A DNA stretch of 64,000 nucleotides, taken from the NCBI GenBank assembly GCA_963693085.1, contig OY856410.1, positions 1,390,537,863-1,390,601,862 of the forward strand, given 5' to 3'. The notes below the pieces were generated by a model. The model searched no databases, had not been told where the DNA came from, and saw only the letters and a list, made by a program, of their open reading frames with translations. The position numbers and the translations under genes were made by a program. Shown in pieces: positions 35,255 to 48,587 of the stretch. The stretch comes from Alisma plantago-aquatica (taxonomy: Eukaryota; Streptophyta; Magnoliopsida; Alismatales; Alismataceae). The number at the start of each line of letters is the position of its first letter. Within the stretch, counting starts at the first letter, position 1.

Positions 35255-35857
35255 TGTGAATTCCCTGGATTTTCTAGAAACTTAATCTGATGTGTGATGT
35301 CCAAATTAAAACCCTCACCTCAGTGAGAATCTCAAGTTAAACACCCCACACTAGGCTAAGAAGAAGAAAATCAGAGGGAGTCAGAAGGAAACAATCAGTA
35401 GCACATGCACATGAATAATAATAAAACCATACAACACAAGTTCATCATTCAACATATAATTACATAATGAATTTATTACAACATTTGATATGACACTTTG
35501 AATAGAAAACTTTTACATATACATGTACTACTACTAATAAATAGGATCTTAAGACAACAGGTCCACATGTACATCAGCTCGCCACACAACTCTCAACTAT
35601 CTTAGATCTTCGAGATCACATGTCCACAACCTAAAAAAAGATTACATGTGGTACATGTCAGCACAATATTCAAGAATATTGTACTGAGTATGCCTACGTG
35701 TCTTTTATATACCTCTCATTACAAAGCTTGGCAATAAGATAAAACTAAAACTTGGCAGTTATAAAGAAATATAAGAAAAATCATATACGTGCACAAAGAT
35801 ATTCACTAACAAAAATGAACACATATTTTAAGCTCATTTTCCATTATATATCCATGT
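35255..35857 (-). repeat. LARD-B LTR 1, outer piece
   Basis: Starts TGTGAATTCCCTGGATTTTC and corresponds closely to 48588-49195. It ends at CATGT, the left target duplication of LARD-A. Shared landmarks include AATCTGATGTGTGATGTCC and AAGAATATTGTACTGAGTA. Confidence 0.85.
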
Positions 35858-38797
35858 TGTAACGTCCCCTAATTTTCACCTTCTCAAAACCCCATGTAGA
35901 TGAGAAGACAAAATCCAAAAACGTTAGCAATTATATCAGAGAGAGATGCGGAAGCATAATACGCATACATGAACATACAACCATAACATTTCTCAACAAT
36001 CAACATGTATATATTACAATTGAATTATTACAAAATGATTTAGAATTACATATTGAATGAAAATTCTATAGTCTATGAACATGTATGCTAACTAGGATCT
36101 ACACACAATAGGTAAACCTGTACAACTACTCACATCCTGTTCTTTTGTCCCACGGTAGCTCTGAACCTAAAACATACGTGAAACAACGCATCAACACAAT
36201 GTGTTGTGTGCATGGGTAGAAAGATACATATATTTATGGTTTTCATAATTTGAAAATATTTGCATAAGGAAAGAAAAATCATTGAAAACATTTCTTTATT
36301 AAGCAAAATATGCCAATTTCAGTCATTTTCCTAGATGAATTGCATTATCAAGATGGACTAGTACCATAACATAAATATTGGAACTCCCCATAGACCGTGT
36401 GCTCTAGGGAACTCCCCATAGACCGTGTGCTCTAGGGAGGTGTATTAGTCAACATTAATCCATTCTCATAGGGGGATAATGAGCACCTTAAATAACTACA
36501 AAACATCTATTCTTCAATTTTGTTTTCAAGTGACAAAACATCGAGTACTAAAATAATACTACATCCAATATTTGCAAATAAAAGAGCATACATAGATATC
36601 ATGATTCAACCAAGAAAACCATGATCATATACTTAAATAAATCCCACATACCTGAGTTCAGAGAATTCTAATCATCTTGGATCATCTAGAACTTTGTCCA
36701 TGACCTGATTAAAAGTAATTGAGCATCATTAATATATGCTTATTATCATTCTTATTATTTTTAGGTCCAAATTAGTGTTTAGGTGGAACCTAGATTCAAA
36801 CTGAAATTAATCTAGTCTCTGGTATTTTTCTACTGCCTTATATGTCATAAACTAGGTCTGGTTCGATTTTCACCATTTTATGATGCTTTATCTATTTTGT
36901 AGAATTAATATGAGGCTAAAAGCATCTAATTATGCATTAATGAGAAAAGACCTAGTATTTAGCAATAATATCTGGATCAAAGTCCATAAATTGGTTTCAA
37001 TAATCATTAGGCTTCTATAAGAATTTTCTGTGAATTAATATCAACTAGATATTGTTTATTTTCTTTAATGAATCCTAAAAAGGAGTTTTGTACTCTATGT
37101 TAAATATCATCATTGAAAGTGGTTCAAGGCTCTGATCTAGGGGTCCACTAATGCAGTGAATATTTTTCTGAGTCTAGGGCTATTTTGGGGGCATTTATAG
37201 AATAAAGGACCTATTTTTAATAGTAATTCCAAGATCTAGTATATTTTTGATAATTTTTACCTTTTTGCACCAACCACCACTCGCCACATGTCCGCTTTGG
37301 GTAGCTCCTGGATCTTGTTTGCTCGGGTGCAAGGGTTTGCTCGGTCTGTTGTGATGGATCGGCTGGTTCCTGGCATGACTTGGTCCTTCTCCTTTTCTTT
37401 ACGATCACCCTCTCGCACGATGCAGCCTCCGCGTTTCTCCGTTCTTCTTCCTTTGCAATGAGCGTTGTCGTAGAACCGGACAACAGTGAACAAATTGGAA
37501 GAGTCTAGGCCTCCTCCGTCAAAAGGAGGCTTGCTCCAGGTCCGTCATTGATCTACTCTACCTCAGTCTCACGGCGACCAGCGACCACTGCACTGCATGG
37601 ATGCCTCAGGGTCCAATCCCATCAACAAATGGTCACATCAGTGAAGCTCTGTGTTGCTGCGAGGATCTTAGGAAGATAGACTATGCAGGAGTGAAAGTGG
37701 TCCTGCAGATCCTCCTCGCTCATGGCAAGACCTGATGTTGTCGGAATAGAGAATGGGGAAAGAAGAGTCTGTCTGGAAATAGAGATTATGGGGAGGGAGT
37801 TGTGGGTTTTCTAGTTGGGTGGTGCCACTGATTGCATCTCCGATGAGCCATAGGTTCATATCCCAGCCTCCCTGCCCAAGCCGGTCTGTGCGGGTCGACG
37901 GTGTGAGCAGCACTGCCAGACTGGAATGCCAACGAGAGTGTGCGTCCCTACAGGCTTGCCGCCATTTTCTTGGGCTTGATCCCTGCGCTATTGGTGGTTG
38001 GATCTCCTGTAAGAAATCAACGGGACCTGACTCATGTCAGACTATTCCAGTGCCGTCGTGGCTGCTACAGGTTGTTTCTGGAAAAGTAAGGATGAGGAGC
38101 CATAGGTAGGCGGGGACGCTAGTTATTTATAGTTGGTCTCTAGACGAGTCTTATCACTGGGGTTGGTTGCTATTAAACGCAGTACAGAATGACATAAAGG
38201 AGGGGAAGGTTGATATCTCCATTCTGATTGCCACCCTTCCCGCGAATGTTCATTAGGATCCTAGAAACATGGTGGATTCAACCGATTAGGCCAATACCCC
38301 CAGGTTTCTCATCATGGCACCCTCTGTCAGTTTCAAGAAAAGGGCCATCATCTCCTTTCTTTTCGGAGTTAGGTGATGATGGTCTCACCATCGAATTTTT
38401 AGTTGATCCTCTGTGATTCATCATATAGAATTAAACTTAGACCTAAAATAAATGAACCATTATTCATTAGTTCAAATTTCAAATTTAGATATCTCTCAAA
38501 TGGTTAACCAAAATCCCATGAAATTTGAGTCGTGGGTTCTCCATTATACAAAACCCCGTATCATGAAATCTGAACCCAAAATTATAACATGTGGTCATAT
38601 AACTTAGTTCTTCAATAATCATAAGTAAGGGTATTCATTCACAATTGAATTTAATTAGGTATCATAGTCCTCTATTGTATCTCAAAACACCTAATTTGGG
38701 TGAAGGAATCCATGATTGAATTACCAATTCCTCAATTTGGTATTTTTCATCTACATAGAATGCTTGGTTCTCCCACCCAAAAATCTAAGTTATCACA
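35858..38797 (-). repeat. LARD-A 3' LTR
   Basis: Starts TGTAACGTCC and ends GTTATCACA on the plus strand; aligned end to end with 40852-43749, with only a few differences per hundred bases by eye. It contains a GC-rich middle part (37260-38410) in an otherwise AT-rich LTR. A short unit (GGAACTCCCCATAGACCGTG and following) is repeated identically at about 36380 and 36410. Confidence 0.88.
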
Positions 38798-40851
38798 TTC
38801 ACCCCACCTTATTTGGAATTTCTTCCTCGAAATTCAAGTAATATTATACTCAAGGTAATATCAAAGGGTTCATGATGCGTTTAAGCTATCACTTATAGGT
38901 ACCGAAGTTCTCATATTTATATATATATCCCAAGCCGACATATTAGGTTCTCTATAGTCTAAGGTGTACCCACCCCACCTAATATAGGTTGAAGTATAAC
39001 ATTTTTTTTAGAATTGAAGCGTCATATAAAGGCTTAGTCCGAACTTGACATTCTATTATTCTAGAATTTACATCCCTTGTTACCTTAATAATTAGGGATT
39101 TACTTACTCAAATAGAGTAGGGAAGGTATTACTAACGGTTTCTCCTTTCCTCCATTTAAGCATGCAAGGTGATATCAAGGTTTCAATTCATTAACTATTG
39201 AAATTTATCATACTTAAAATTATTATAGTTGTTTATGCTCAACATCATACTAGGATTGCATCATTAGCAGAAACTAATATTCATCTTTGTACATCAGGGT
39301 TTCACCCTATTATGTAAGAGTTATTACCAAACTAGAAGCTTAGAGTAAAAAAAACTTGAAGTTAAGAACTATATGTTGTGATCGTGTAACCCATGATCCA
39401 AAGATATATTTATTTCTAGCTCATGATTCCAACTTATATCTTTCATGCATGACATAGAATGAAGGAGGATATACTAAGCCAATTTTATCATGATTTCAAA
39501 CTTAGATGTTTCATGTATGATATAGGAAGGGAATATAGAATAGGTCAAGCTTATTATGTTTTCAAACATTGATATCACATGTATGAAATAGGGTGGGGAA
39601 ATAGAACAGGTCAAGCTTATATGAGCGACACCTCATACATAATCATCAATATAGTTCAAGTGAGGTTTCTAGCATCATATACCAAGAAAGAGAAGTGGAA
39701 GGAAGAACATTTACGAGTATGTTATGCACAAGTCATTTTACTCTAGCAACCAGAGTTTTATATATCACCTCACTTGCAACTAAGGATGAGCTTCATAAAC
39801 ACATGTTACTCCAGCCAAGACCTAAATCAATCAAAAGTATAGACTTTTTCATTATGAGTCACCTACCCATCATCATTTTTTTTACCCAACTCTCACATAT
39901 ATGATTGAATCATGCAAAAGAGGCTCAACTCATATACTCGGGAGTAACCCAGCTTAGGACACATCATTTCACATATATCTTATATTTTTCATATATTGTA
40001 GGGTAGGTCCATTGACCCTCTCCTTGTGGGTCTCACTCTCTCTGGAGTTCACAACATATCTTGTACTAACACTAGAGGTCCTCCTTTGTAAAAGAGCTTG
40101 AGGCTCATGCATATTCAACCTTATCTTAACTTAGCACGTCTTAAGTAAGGAAGAATATGTACTTTTATCACCAAGACTTAGCTTAGATTATCCAAATTTG
40201 GATTCAGACCTCATTTACAACTTAGGTCTTTATAAACAACATATACCTCAGAGATCGAATTTATATGAGATCATCCTTGCTTACATTATCTATCATTCTA
40301 TTGTCAATCTATCTATCACATATCTTTATAAGGCTGTAGACATCTATTCTAGATATACTCTCTCTTCTAGACTGATGTCACCCCCTTTCACTTAGGTTGC
40401 ATGAACACTAAATACTCTCTAGTGTGAGGGACACATTTTCATATTTACATATATATAATAAAATATTATATAGTTTTTCTCTAAGAAGACGGACGTTAGA
40501 GAAAACTGTCGAGGCTTGAGCCGATTGGAAAACAAAACCAAATCAGCAAAACTGAGTGTCCCACACACAGTAAATAGTCTAGTGTCATGTCACCTAGTGA
40601 AATGGTGAGAATGAGATGTAGACTAGTGTAGCTACCCAATACATATGAGCTCTATATGCAAAGGGTTTCAGACACTTATCTAAACCTAGTTCTCAAACAT
40701 CTAGGTTCTAACCCAGAGGCTAAGTCAAACCTTATTCCTATAGAACAACTGACTATGTTTCTACGATTTAAGGTGAAAGGTGAGGCTTAGTTTATATGTT
40801 TCATGGTAAGAAAATGTTAGGTGTAGCTATTGTTCATGCTCTGATACCAAC
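38798..40851 (-). other. LARD-A interior, non-coding
   Basis: No ORF resembles gag or pol. At the left edge TTCACCCCACCTT and TTCTTCCTCGAAATTC are, on the minus strand, the AATTTCGAGGAAGAA pol-end motif and the polypurine tract of Tekay-like elements. At 40010-40160 and 40330-40560 it shares clear sequence with the LARD-B interior (47680-47830 and 47970-48215), although the LTRs of A and B are different. Confidence 0.75.
40838..40849 (-). other. LARD-A primer-binding site
   Basis: GCTCTGATACCA on the plus strand is the exact reverse complement of TGGTATCAGAGC, the initiator-tRNA-Met site. It lies two bases from the LTR start (TGTAACCTCC). Confidence 0.88.
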
Positions 40852-43749
40852 TGTAACCTCCCGGGATTTTTACCTTCTCAAAACCCCATGGAGATGAGAA
40901 GACAAAATCTGAAAATGTTAGCAATTATATCAGAGAGTGATGCGGAAGCATAATACGCATACATGAACATACAACCATAACATTTCTCAACAATCAACAT
41001 GTATATATTACAAATGAATTATTACAAAATGATTTAGAATTACATATTGAATGAAAATTCTATACTCTATGAACATGTATGCTAACTAGGATCTACACAC
41101 AATAGGTAAACCTATACAACTGCTCACATCATGTTCTTTTGTCTCACGCTAGCTCTAAACCTAAAACATACGTGAAACAACGAATCAACACAATGTGTTG
41201 TGTACATGGGTAGAAAGATACATATATTTATGGTTTTCATAATTTGAAAAGATTTGCAGAAGGAAAGAAAAATCATTGAAAACATTTCTTTATTAAGTAA
41301 AATACGCCAATTTAAGTCATTTTCCTAGATGAATTGCATTATCAAGGTGGATTAGTACCAAAACATAAATATTGGGACCATCCACGTGTACCAAGTACTC
41401 TAGGGAACTCCCCGTACACCGTGTGCTCTAGGGAGGTGTACTAGTCAAAATTAATCCATTCCCTCATAAGGGGGATAATGATCACCTTAAATAACTACAA
41501 AACATCTACTCTTCAATTATGTTTTCAAGTAACAAAACATCGAGTACTATAATAATACTACATCCAATATTTGGAAATAAAAGGGCATACATAGATATCA
41601 TGATTCAACCAATAAAACCATAGTGATATACTTAATAAATCCCACGTACCTGAGTTTAGAGAATTCTAATCAACTTGGATCATCTAGAACTTTGTCCATG
41701 ACCTGATTAAAAATAATTGAACATCATTAATATATGCTTATTATCATTCTTATTATTTTTAGGTCCAAATTAGTGTTTAGGTGGAACCTAGATTCAAACT
41801 GACCTTAATCTAGTCGCTGGTATTTTTCTACTGCCTTATATGTCATAAACTAGGTCTGGTTTGTTTTTCACCATTTTCTAATGCTTTATCTATTTTCTAG
41901 AATTAATATGAGGCTAAAATCATCTAATTATGCATTAATGAGCAAAGAACTAATAATATTTGGATCAAAGTCCATAAATTGGTTTTAATAATCATTAGGC
42001 TTCTATAAGAATTTTCTGAGAATTAATATCAACTAGATATTGTTTATTTTCTTTAATGAATCCTAAAAAGGAGTTTTGTACTCTAAATTAAATATCATCA
42101 TTGAAAGTGGTTCAAGAATCTGATCTAGGGGTCCACTAATGTAGTGAATATTTTTCTGAGTCTAGGGGTATTTTGGGTGCATTTATTGAACAAAGGACCT
42201 ATTTTAATAGTATTTCCAAGATCTACTATATTTTTGAGAATTTTTACCTTTTTGCACCAACCACCACTCGCCACTTGTCCTCTTTGGGCATCTCCTGGCT
42301 CTTGTTTGCTCAGGTGAAAGGGTTTGCTCAGTCTGTTGTGATGGATCGTTCGGTTCCTGCCCTGACCCGGTCCTTCTCCTTTAATCCACAATCACCCTCT
42401 CGCACGACGCAGCCTCCATGTTTCTCCATTCTTCTGCCTTTGCAACGAGCGTCGTCGCAGAATCGAACAACAGTGAACAAATCGGAAGAGTCTAGGCCTC
42501 CGCCGTCAAAAGGAGGCTTGATCCAGGTCTGTCGTTGATCTGCTCTACCTCAGTCTCACGATGACCAGCGACCACTGCACTGCATGGACGCCTCGGGTTC
42601 CAATCCCATCAACAAACGGTCACATCGGTGAAGCTATTGATGCTGCGAGGATCTTAGGAAGATAGACTATGCAGGAGTGAAAGTGGTCCTACCGATCCTC
42701 CTCGCTCATGGCAAGACCTGATGTTGTTAGAACAAAGAACGGGGAAATAAGAGTCTGTCCGGCAATAGAGATTACGCCGCTGATTGCATCACCGATGAGC
42801 CATAGGTTCATATCCCAACATCCCAGCCCTGTCCGGTCTGTGTGGGTTGACGGTGTGAGCGGCACTGCTAGACTGGAATGACAGTGAGAGAGTGCGCCCC
42901 TGCAGGCTTGCCGTCATTTTCTTGGGTCTGATCCCTACGCTATTGGTGGCTAGATCTCCTACAAGAAATCAATGGGACCCGACTCATCTCAGACTATTAC
43001 AGTGCCGTCATGGCTGCTGCAGGTTGTTTCTGGAAAAGTAAGGATGAGGAGCCATAGCTAGGCGGCGACGCTAGTTATTTGCAGGTGGTCGCTAGACGAG
43101 TCTTATTGCTGGGGTTGGTTGTTGTTAAATGCAGTACAAAATGACATAAAGGAGGGGAAGGTTGATATCTCCATTCCGATTGCCACCCTTCTTGCGAATG
43201 TTCACTGGGATCCTAGAAACATGGTGGACTCAACCGATTAGGCCAATACCCCTAGGTTTCTCGTCATTGCACCCTCCGTCAGTTTCAAGAAAAAGGCCAT
43301 CATATCCTTTCTTTTCAGAGTTAGGTGACGATGGTCTCTCCATCAAATTTTTAGCTGAGCCTCTTTGATACATCATATAGAATTAAACTTAGGCCTAAAA
43401 TAAATGAACCATTATTCATTAGTTCAAATTTCAAATTTAGATATCTCTCAAATGGTTAACCAAAATCCCATGAAATTTGAGTCGTGGGTTCTCCATTATA
43501 CAAAACCCCATATCATGAAATCTGAACCCAAAATTCTAACATTTGGTCATATAACTTAGTTCTTCAATAATCATAAGTAAGGGTGTTCATTCACAATTGA
43601 ATTTAGTTAGGTATCATAGTCCTCTATTGTATCTCAAAACACCTAATTTGGGTGAAGGAATCCATGATTGAATTACCAATTCCTAAATTTGGTATTTGTC
43701 ATCTACATAAAATGCTCGGTTCTCCAACCCAGAAATCTAAGTTAGCACA
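40852..43749 (-). repeat. LARD-A 5' LTR
   Basis: Partner of 35858-38797. It starts TGTAACCTCCCGGG next to the primer site and ends GTTAGCACA before the CATGC duplication. A short segment present in the other LTR (near 37785-37830) is missing near 42770. No coding sequence is recognised in the GC-rich part (42260-43370). Confidence 0.88.
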
Positions 43750-43754
43750 CATGC

Positions 43755-46284
43755 ATTGACTGCCGAAGGTTTTGATGCATTCTCTTGACTCTCAAGGAGC
43801 TCAAGTTTAAGGCCTTTATGATCGACTACCAAAGAGTAAGATCATATGTACAATGTGACCGACTACCAAAGAGTTAGGTCACTTCCAAGCACTGTACTAC
43901 CAAAGAGTTCAGTGCTTTCATATAATAGAACAAATATATTATATTTCATGTGTTCATAGCCATAAGTACGGAAAATCAAGCAACATATCATGCAAGAACA
44001 ATAATTTCATCCAATATCATATGCCAAGTATTTACTACTCATATAACACAAGCATATTATATAATAAGCAAGTAAGAGGTAATGGCGTACCTTGATCAAG
44101 ACATCCTAATCACATATTCTTCATGTCATCTATATCTTATTCAAACCCTGATTAAGACAAGACCACATACTATCATCATATTCTCATCAACTTAGCCCTA
44201 GTTATATCCATTTTAGGGTTTGACTTTACTCATTGGATATACTCCTTTTTACTTGTATTTTTGTCTTGTAATTATATTATTAAAAATCATGTTCCAGTTT
44301 ACGGTTCATTATCTGAACATTAGGTTCTATATCCCTTGCACATATTAACCCTAGTTTATATACATTATTCAAATTAGGGTTACAACCCATGTATTAAGGG
44401 TCATCTTCATATAACATAGATTTCATGTATAAAATTGATCTCAGATTTACATACTATCTTCTAGTTACTGATATGAGGGGTTTCTATGAATATCATCATT
44501 TATTGAGCACATATGTATTAATTGCATCTATATTTAGGGTTATTAGCCCTAGATAGACATTCTAAGCAAATTATATGATTATATATCATAACATGATCCT
44601 ATCTGATGTCACATGGATTCTAAAACACACTTAAGAGCTACTGATTCATTCTCATAATTTTAGGTCTTCATCTGATATTTATTATCCATTAAATAAGCAT
44701 AATACAACTTATACAATATCACTGATGTTAGTTTATCAAAAGCCTGTTATTATAATTCCGTGTTGTTCTACTCACTTTTCTGAGAATTTTGGTATATTAA
44801 TTATATTTTTCTGATCATCGAGCTAATTTCTACAAATTATTCAAGAACTGAGCATTTTCTGATTAATACCTTTTTGGACGAATGGTGTGTCGCCACGTGG
44901 CCAGTTTTGTTGCGAAGCTCTTGCCTGGGCCGGCCGGTCTACGCGCCTAGACCAGGTCCGCGTCCCTCTTTCTTTCTCTGACTCTCTCTCTCGCAGTTCA
45001 GGTCACGAGTCGCAGGTTGCTTTACGCGGCTCCCTTGCTCTCAGCAACGCAGCCGCCTCCACGGCTGGGTCTCTGATGGTTGGCTCGATTCGGCGATCTG
45101 GACCCAGTACGACTTGCGTTCTCGATCGAGCATACGAGAGTCACGAGACTCGTTCTCACAGTCGCCGCCGCGAGGAACACCGTTGGTCAGGAACGGCCCG
45201 TCGTTGGGAGAGGTATCTCCGGTGAGGGAAGTCTCCGACGCTATGTCTAGCTTAGATGGGGTCGTGCCCTGGCTGCTAGGTAGATGACCTGTTTGTCTGG
45301 CGGCTGTGGAGGGACCTGCCTCCTATCATCGCTTCACGTGAACGAGAGCCCGAACAAACACCCGGCCAGTGTGAGAGCTGCCTCCGGTCCCCCTGGGCGT
45401 CGTTCCTCCTTCGGTTGCTTTCGGCGGGGGTAGAAGAGAGTACCTTCCTCCAAGCACTGCTCGGTATCCCTCTACTGCACTCCAACTCTCTTCTTTCTCT
45501 GTCTCCTACCTTGCACCTGAAATCCAGTGGAAAGGGGCAAGCGGCGATGGGGGTTGGATCTCGGTCTCCCTTCACTCACACGACCAAAATAACGAGTCAT
45601 ACAGAAGCCGTGATGTGGTGAGGATCAACAACTGTTGGTGATCGCTTCTCAGCCCACATTCAATGACGTATTGACGTGGGGTACTACATAATGATTTGAG
45701 AATAACGAGTCTACTACCATGTTCTTAGCCCGCTGTTTACCATAAATGCTGCGTGAAGTGATATAGTTGGCTGTCCGATTACATCTAAGGGTCACGATGA
45801 GATCTCGTGAAGGCTGATCCGTGGCTTACTCATGCCATAGCCACAACCACTTAACCAAACTATGGGTATCACAACTCATGGATGAAAGATAATAGACCTT
45901 GATGTACATCGAAAGCAGACGATCACTATAATCATACCTACATCACTCCATTTAGGAATTAACATCAAAAGTTATGGAACTTTAAACATAGCTTTTTATC
46001 ACCCCTGCTACATCTCACCCAATCTTGGTCCCAAGACTCATTTATTTGACCGTTCAATTAAACACTTCAAAAGTCATATACTTAGGGATCTTAATCATGA
46101 TGTCCACATAAATCAACACTCCAAATTTTACCAAAACACTTAAAAACTCTCAAAACAACTCAACATGTATGAATTTGCTTATGTCATTGTGCATTTAAGG
46201 ATTCTAAAAGTCCACTCCATCACATCCTACACACCTTAAGAGAAATTTCATCCTCAAAATTAAGCCAAAAACCAATCCATCACA
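43755..46284 (-). repeat. LARD-B LTR 1, inner piece
   Basis: Continues LTR 1 after the LARD-A insertion (ATTGACTGCCGAAGG). It aligns with 49200-50702 and then 55359-56358. It contains a CT-rich and GC-rich block (44880-45600; CTTTCTTTCTCTGACTCTC and CGCAGCCGCCTCC). It ends with the 60-bp unit described at 46221-46330. Open frames in the GC-rich block show no similarity I recognise. Confidence 0.82.
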
Positions 46285-46330
46285 TCATATACATCTTAAA
46301 AGGAATTTTGTCCTCGAAATTAAGCCATCC
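46221..46330 (-). repeat. 60-bp unit with pol-end/PPT motif, two copies
   Basis: CACATCCTACACACCTTAAG at 46221 and CACATCATATACATCTTAAA at 46281 begin two copies exactly 60 bp apart, each with a CATCCTC or TGTCCTC(G)AAATTAAGCC segment. On the minus strand each carries the TTTCGAGGAC and TTTTAAG pol-end/PPT motif. One unit lies in the LTR (it is also present at 56297 in LTR 2) and the next lies in the interior as the working PPT region. Confidence 0.8.
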
Positions 46331-48587
46331 TCTTACTTCAAGGAAAAATCAAAAGGTCTTCATTCATATGTAGGTTACCACTCTATGTGCTACATATCCA
46401 AAAACAAGAGCTCCATAACTATATATATGTCTTCCTAGGATATTTCAAAAACATCTTGGGTGAACCACCCCATCATAAAGATTGAAACAAGGGTTTAGAA
46501 ACTCTAGTTATGTCATGACATGGCTCATATATTAGGGATGCTTCCTTATCTTAACCCATGCATTAGGGTTCCCACATCATATTACTATGTTTTCAAGGAG
46601 TTAACTAAAATTAACCCATTATATCTAGGTATCATCAACATTTTATTGAGCTAATTGTTAGAACATGCTCAAAATTAACATATGCCTTTTAGGAGGGAGT
46701 TAACTATAGTTAACTCACTTTATCCATCTAGATCATGTCAAGGTGTCATAATCGTTATGTTGTGCTAACTATCAATCTATATTTTTCATATTTATGAAGC
46801 ACTAAGATTATCACCTCATGTAACAAGTTTCACTCATTTGATCTTATTTCATTGCTCATAATTAATTGCAACATTTACTAGTGATTTCATCACAAGATTA
46901 ACCAACAATTTTCACATAATGAGCATTGTTCATGTATATGGTTAACCATTTATGTGTTGATATATATTGAACCATCTCTAGTTTTCCATCATATCATGTC
47001 CATATGTCAGATCTCAAGATTAGATCACATCCTTACATATATTTTATCATGGTTGTGCTAAACCAACTTATGTGAGTGGCTAATCAAACATATATCAAAA
47101 CTTCATCTAGTCCAACTGAGGTTCTCCTGACCCATATCATGAGGGTAGTGTCATGCTTAGTCTCTCTGAGCTCACTCAACTCTATATCTTCCCTTTATTA
47201 ACCTAGGGTTCTCGGATTACCTCATTGGCAGTAGTGATAGCCTTACAAGATCTAGCCACATAAGTACAAACCAAAACATGCTATGATATTCTCTTCATAG
47301 GTTCTATACCCATGAAACACTATTTCCCAACCCTCTATCTCATATAAACCACTAGAGTCCTACAAGGAACCACTAACCCGAGCATGAGGCTTCACATAAA
47401 CTAACACAGTTACCTCCTCCAGGGTCTTGGGACTCTCTCTCCCTCACCCAGATGGTAGGTTCTTATATTCATATTCACATATGCACACATATAACGAGCC
47501 TCTCTCTATCTCTAGGGTTTGGTCCTCCCAAGGACATCTAGGGTTTAAGAAGACTATAGGAATCATGCATAAAATGACTCAACTCAATCACTCAAGAGTA
47601 TTCCAGGTTAGGACATATCATATTACATATTTCTCATCATTCTCATATCTTGGAGTTTAGGTTCTCTAACCTTCTCCCAATGGGTCTCACTCTCTCTGGA
47701 GTGAACCCTATAACTAGTCCCAACACTAGAGGTCCTCCTCTGTAAAAGAGCTTCAGGCTCTTGTCGATTCACAACCTTGTCTTAACTTAGCTAATCTCAT
47801 CTCAGGAAAGCCTACGTACTTGCACCATTAAAACTTATCTCAAAACCTTAGATCTAAACTTAAGTCCTCAAAGACAAATATAGATCATCATAACCATATT
47901 ATACCATCTATATAAGACTTACACCATATCATCAGGGCTTATTTCATATATTCCATCTATCATATATTTCAAGAAGGCTCTAGACATCTAATCTAGAACT
48001 ACTTTCTCTTCTAGACTGATGTCATTCACTTTCACTTAGGTTACATGACCACCTCCTACTCGTACTTGTATGGGGACACATTTTTGAATACTTACATATA
48101 TAATAAAATATGATATAGTTTTTCTCCGATAAAACAAGCATCAGAGAAAACTTTTGAGTCTCGATCCGATTGGAATCAAAAACCAAATCCATAAAATGAG
48201 TGTCCCACACATAGTAGAGAGTACATGGTCATGAAAACTAGTGAAAAGGGTGAGAACATGGTGTAGACTAGTGTAGCTACTCTAGACAATGAGCCCCATA
48301 TGTCTAGGGTTTCTCTTCCCTTGATGTACGTCGTTTCCAAATAATGCTACGTCCCATACCACTGCATTATAAGGAAAGAACGACATCTAAGGACTTGCTA
48401 TACGACAAGCACCAATCTAGACTTAGTTCTCGGAGATCTAGGTGCTAACCTAGAGGCTAGTTCAGATATAGTATCTAAAGGATGACTAATCTTACCCTAA
48501 AGGATTATTAAGTTCAAGGTTTTCTTTAGTTTGAGTTCCATAATGAGCAAATGTTAGGCTTTCTATTGTTCATGCTCTGATACCACC
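46285..48587 (-). other. LARD-B interior, non-coding
   Basis: 2.3 kb with no gag or pol similarity. It shares blocks with the LARD-A interior: CACTAGAGGTCCTCCT and GTAAAAGAGCTT near 47725, TCTTCTAGACTGATGTCA near 48008, and a TATAATAAAAT block near 48100. It ends at the antisense primer site. Confidence 0.75.
48574..48585 (-). other. LARD-B primer-binding site
   Basis: GCTCTGATACCA is the exact reverse complement of the initiator-tRNA-Met site, two bases before the LTR start at 48588. Confidence 0.88.

Larger units (their letters stand above)
35858..43749 (-). mobile_element. LARD-like element A
   Basis: A 7.9-kb element with LTRs of 2940 and 2898 bp and a 2.05-kb interior that holds no recognisable gag or pol. 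The flanking duplications are CATGT (35853-35857) and CATGC (43750-43754). The homologous unoccupied site in LARD-B LTR 2 (ATCCATGCATTGAC at about 49190) shows a single CATGC, so the insertion is proved within the window. The antisense primer site at 40838-40849 gives a minus orientation. Confidence 0.9.

Noticed and set aside
37217..38416. Several short frames in the LARD-A LTR
   Set aside because: Not conserved in frame between the two LTR copies, overlapping on both strands, no recognised product.
44887..45621. Open frames in the GC-rich LTR block as possible host exons
   Set aside because: The frames are open because of GC-rich composition, are repeated in the other LTR with frame breaks, and show no recognisable domain.
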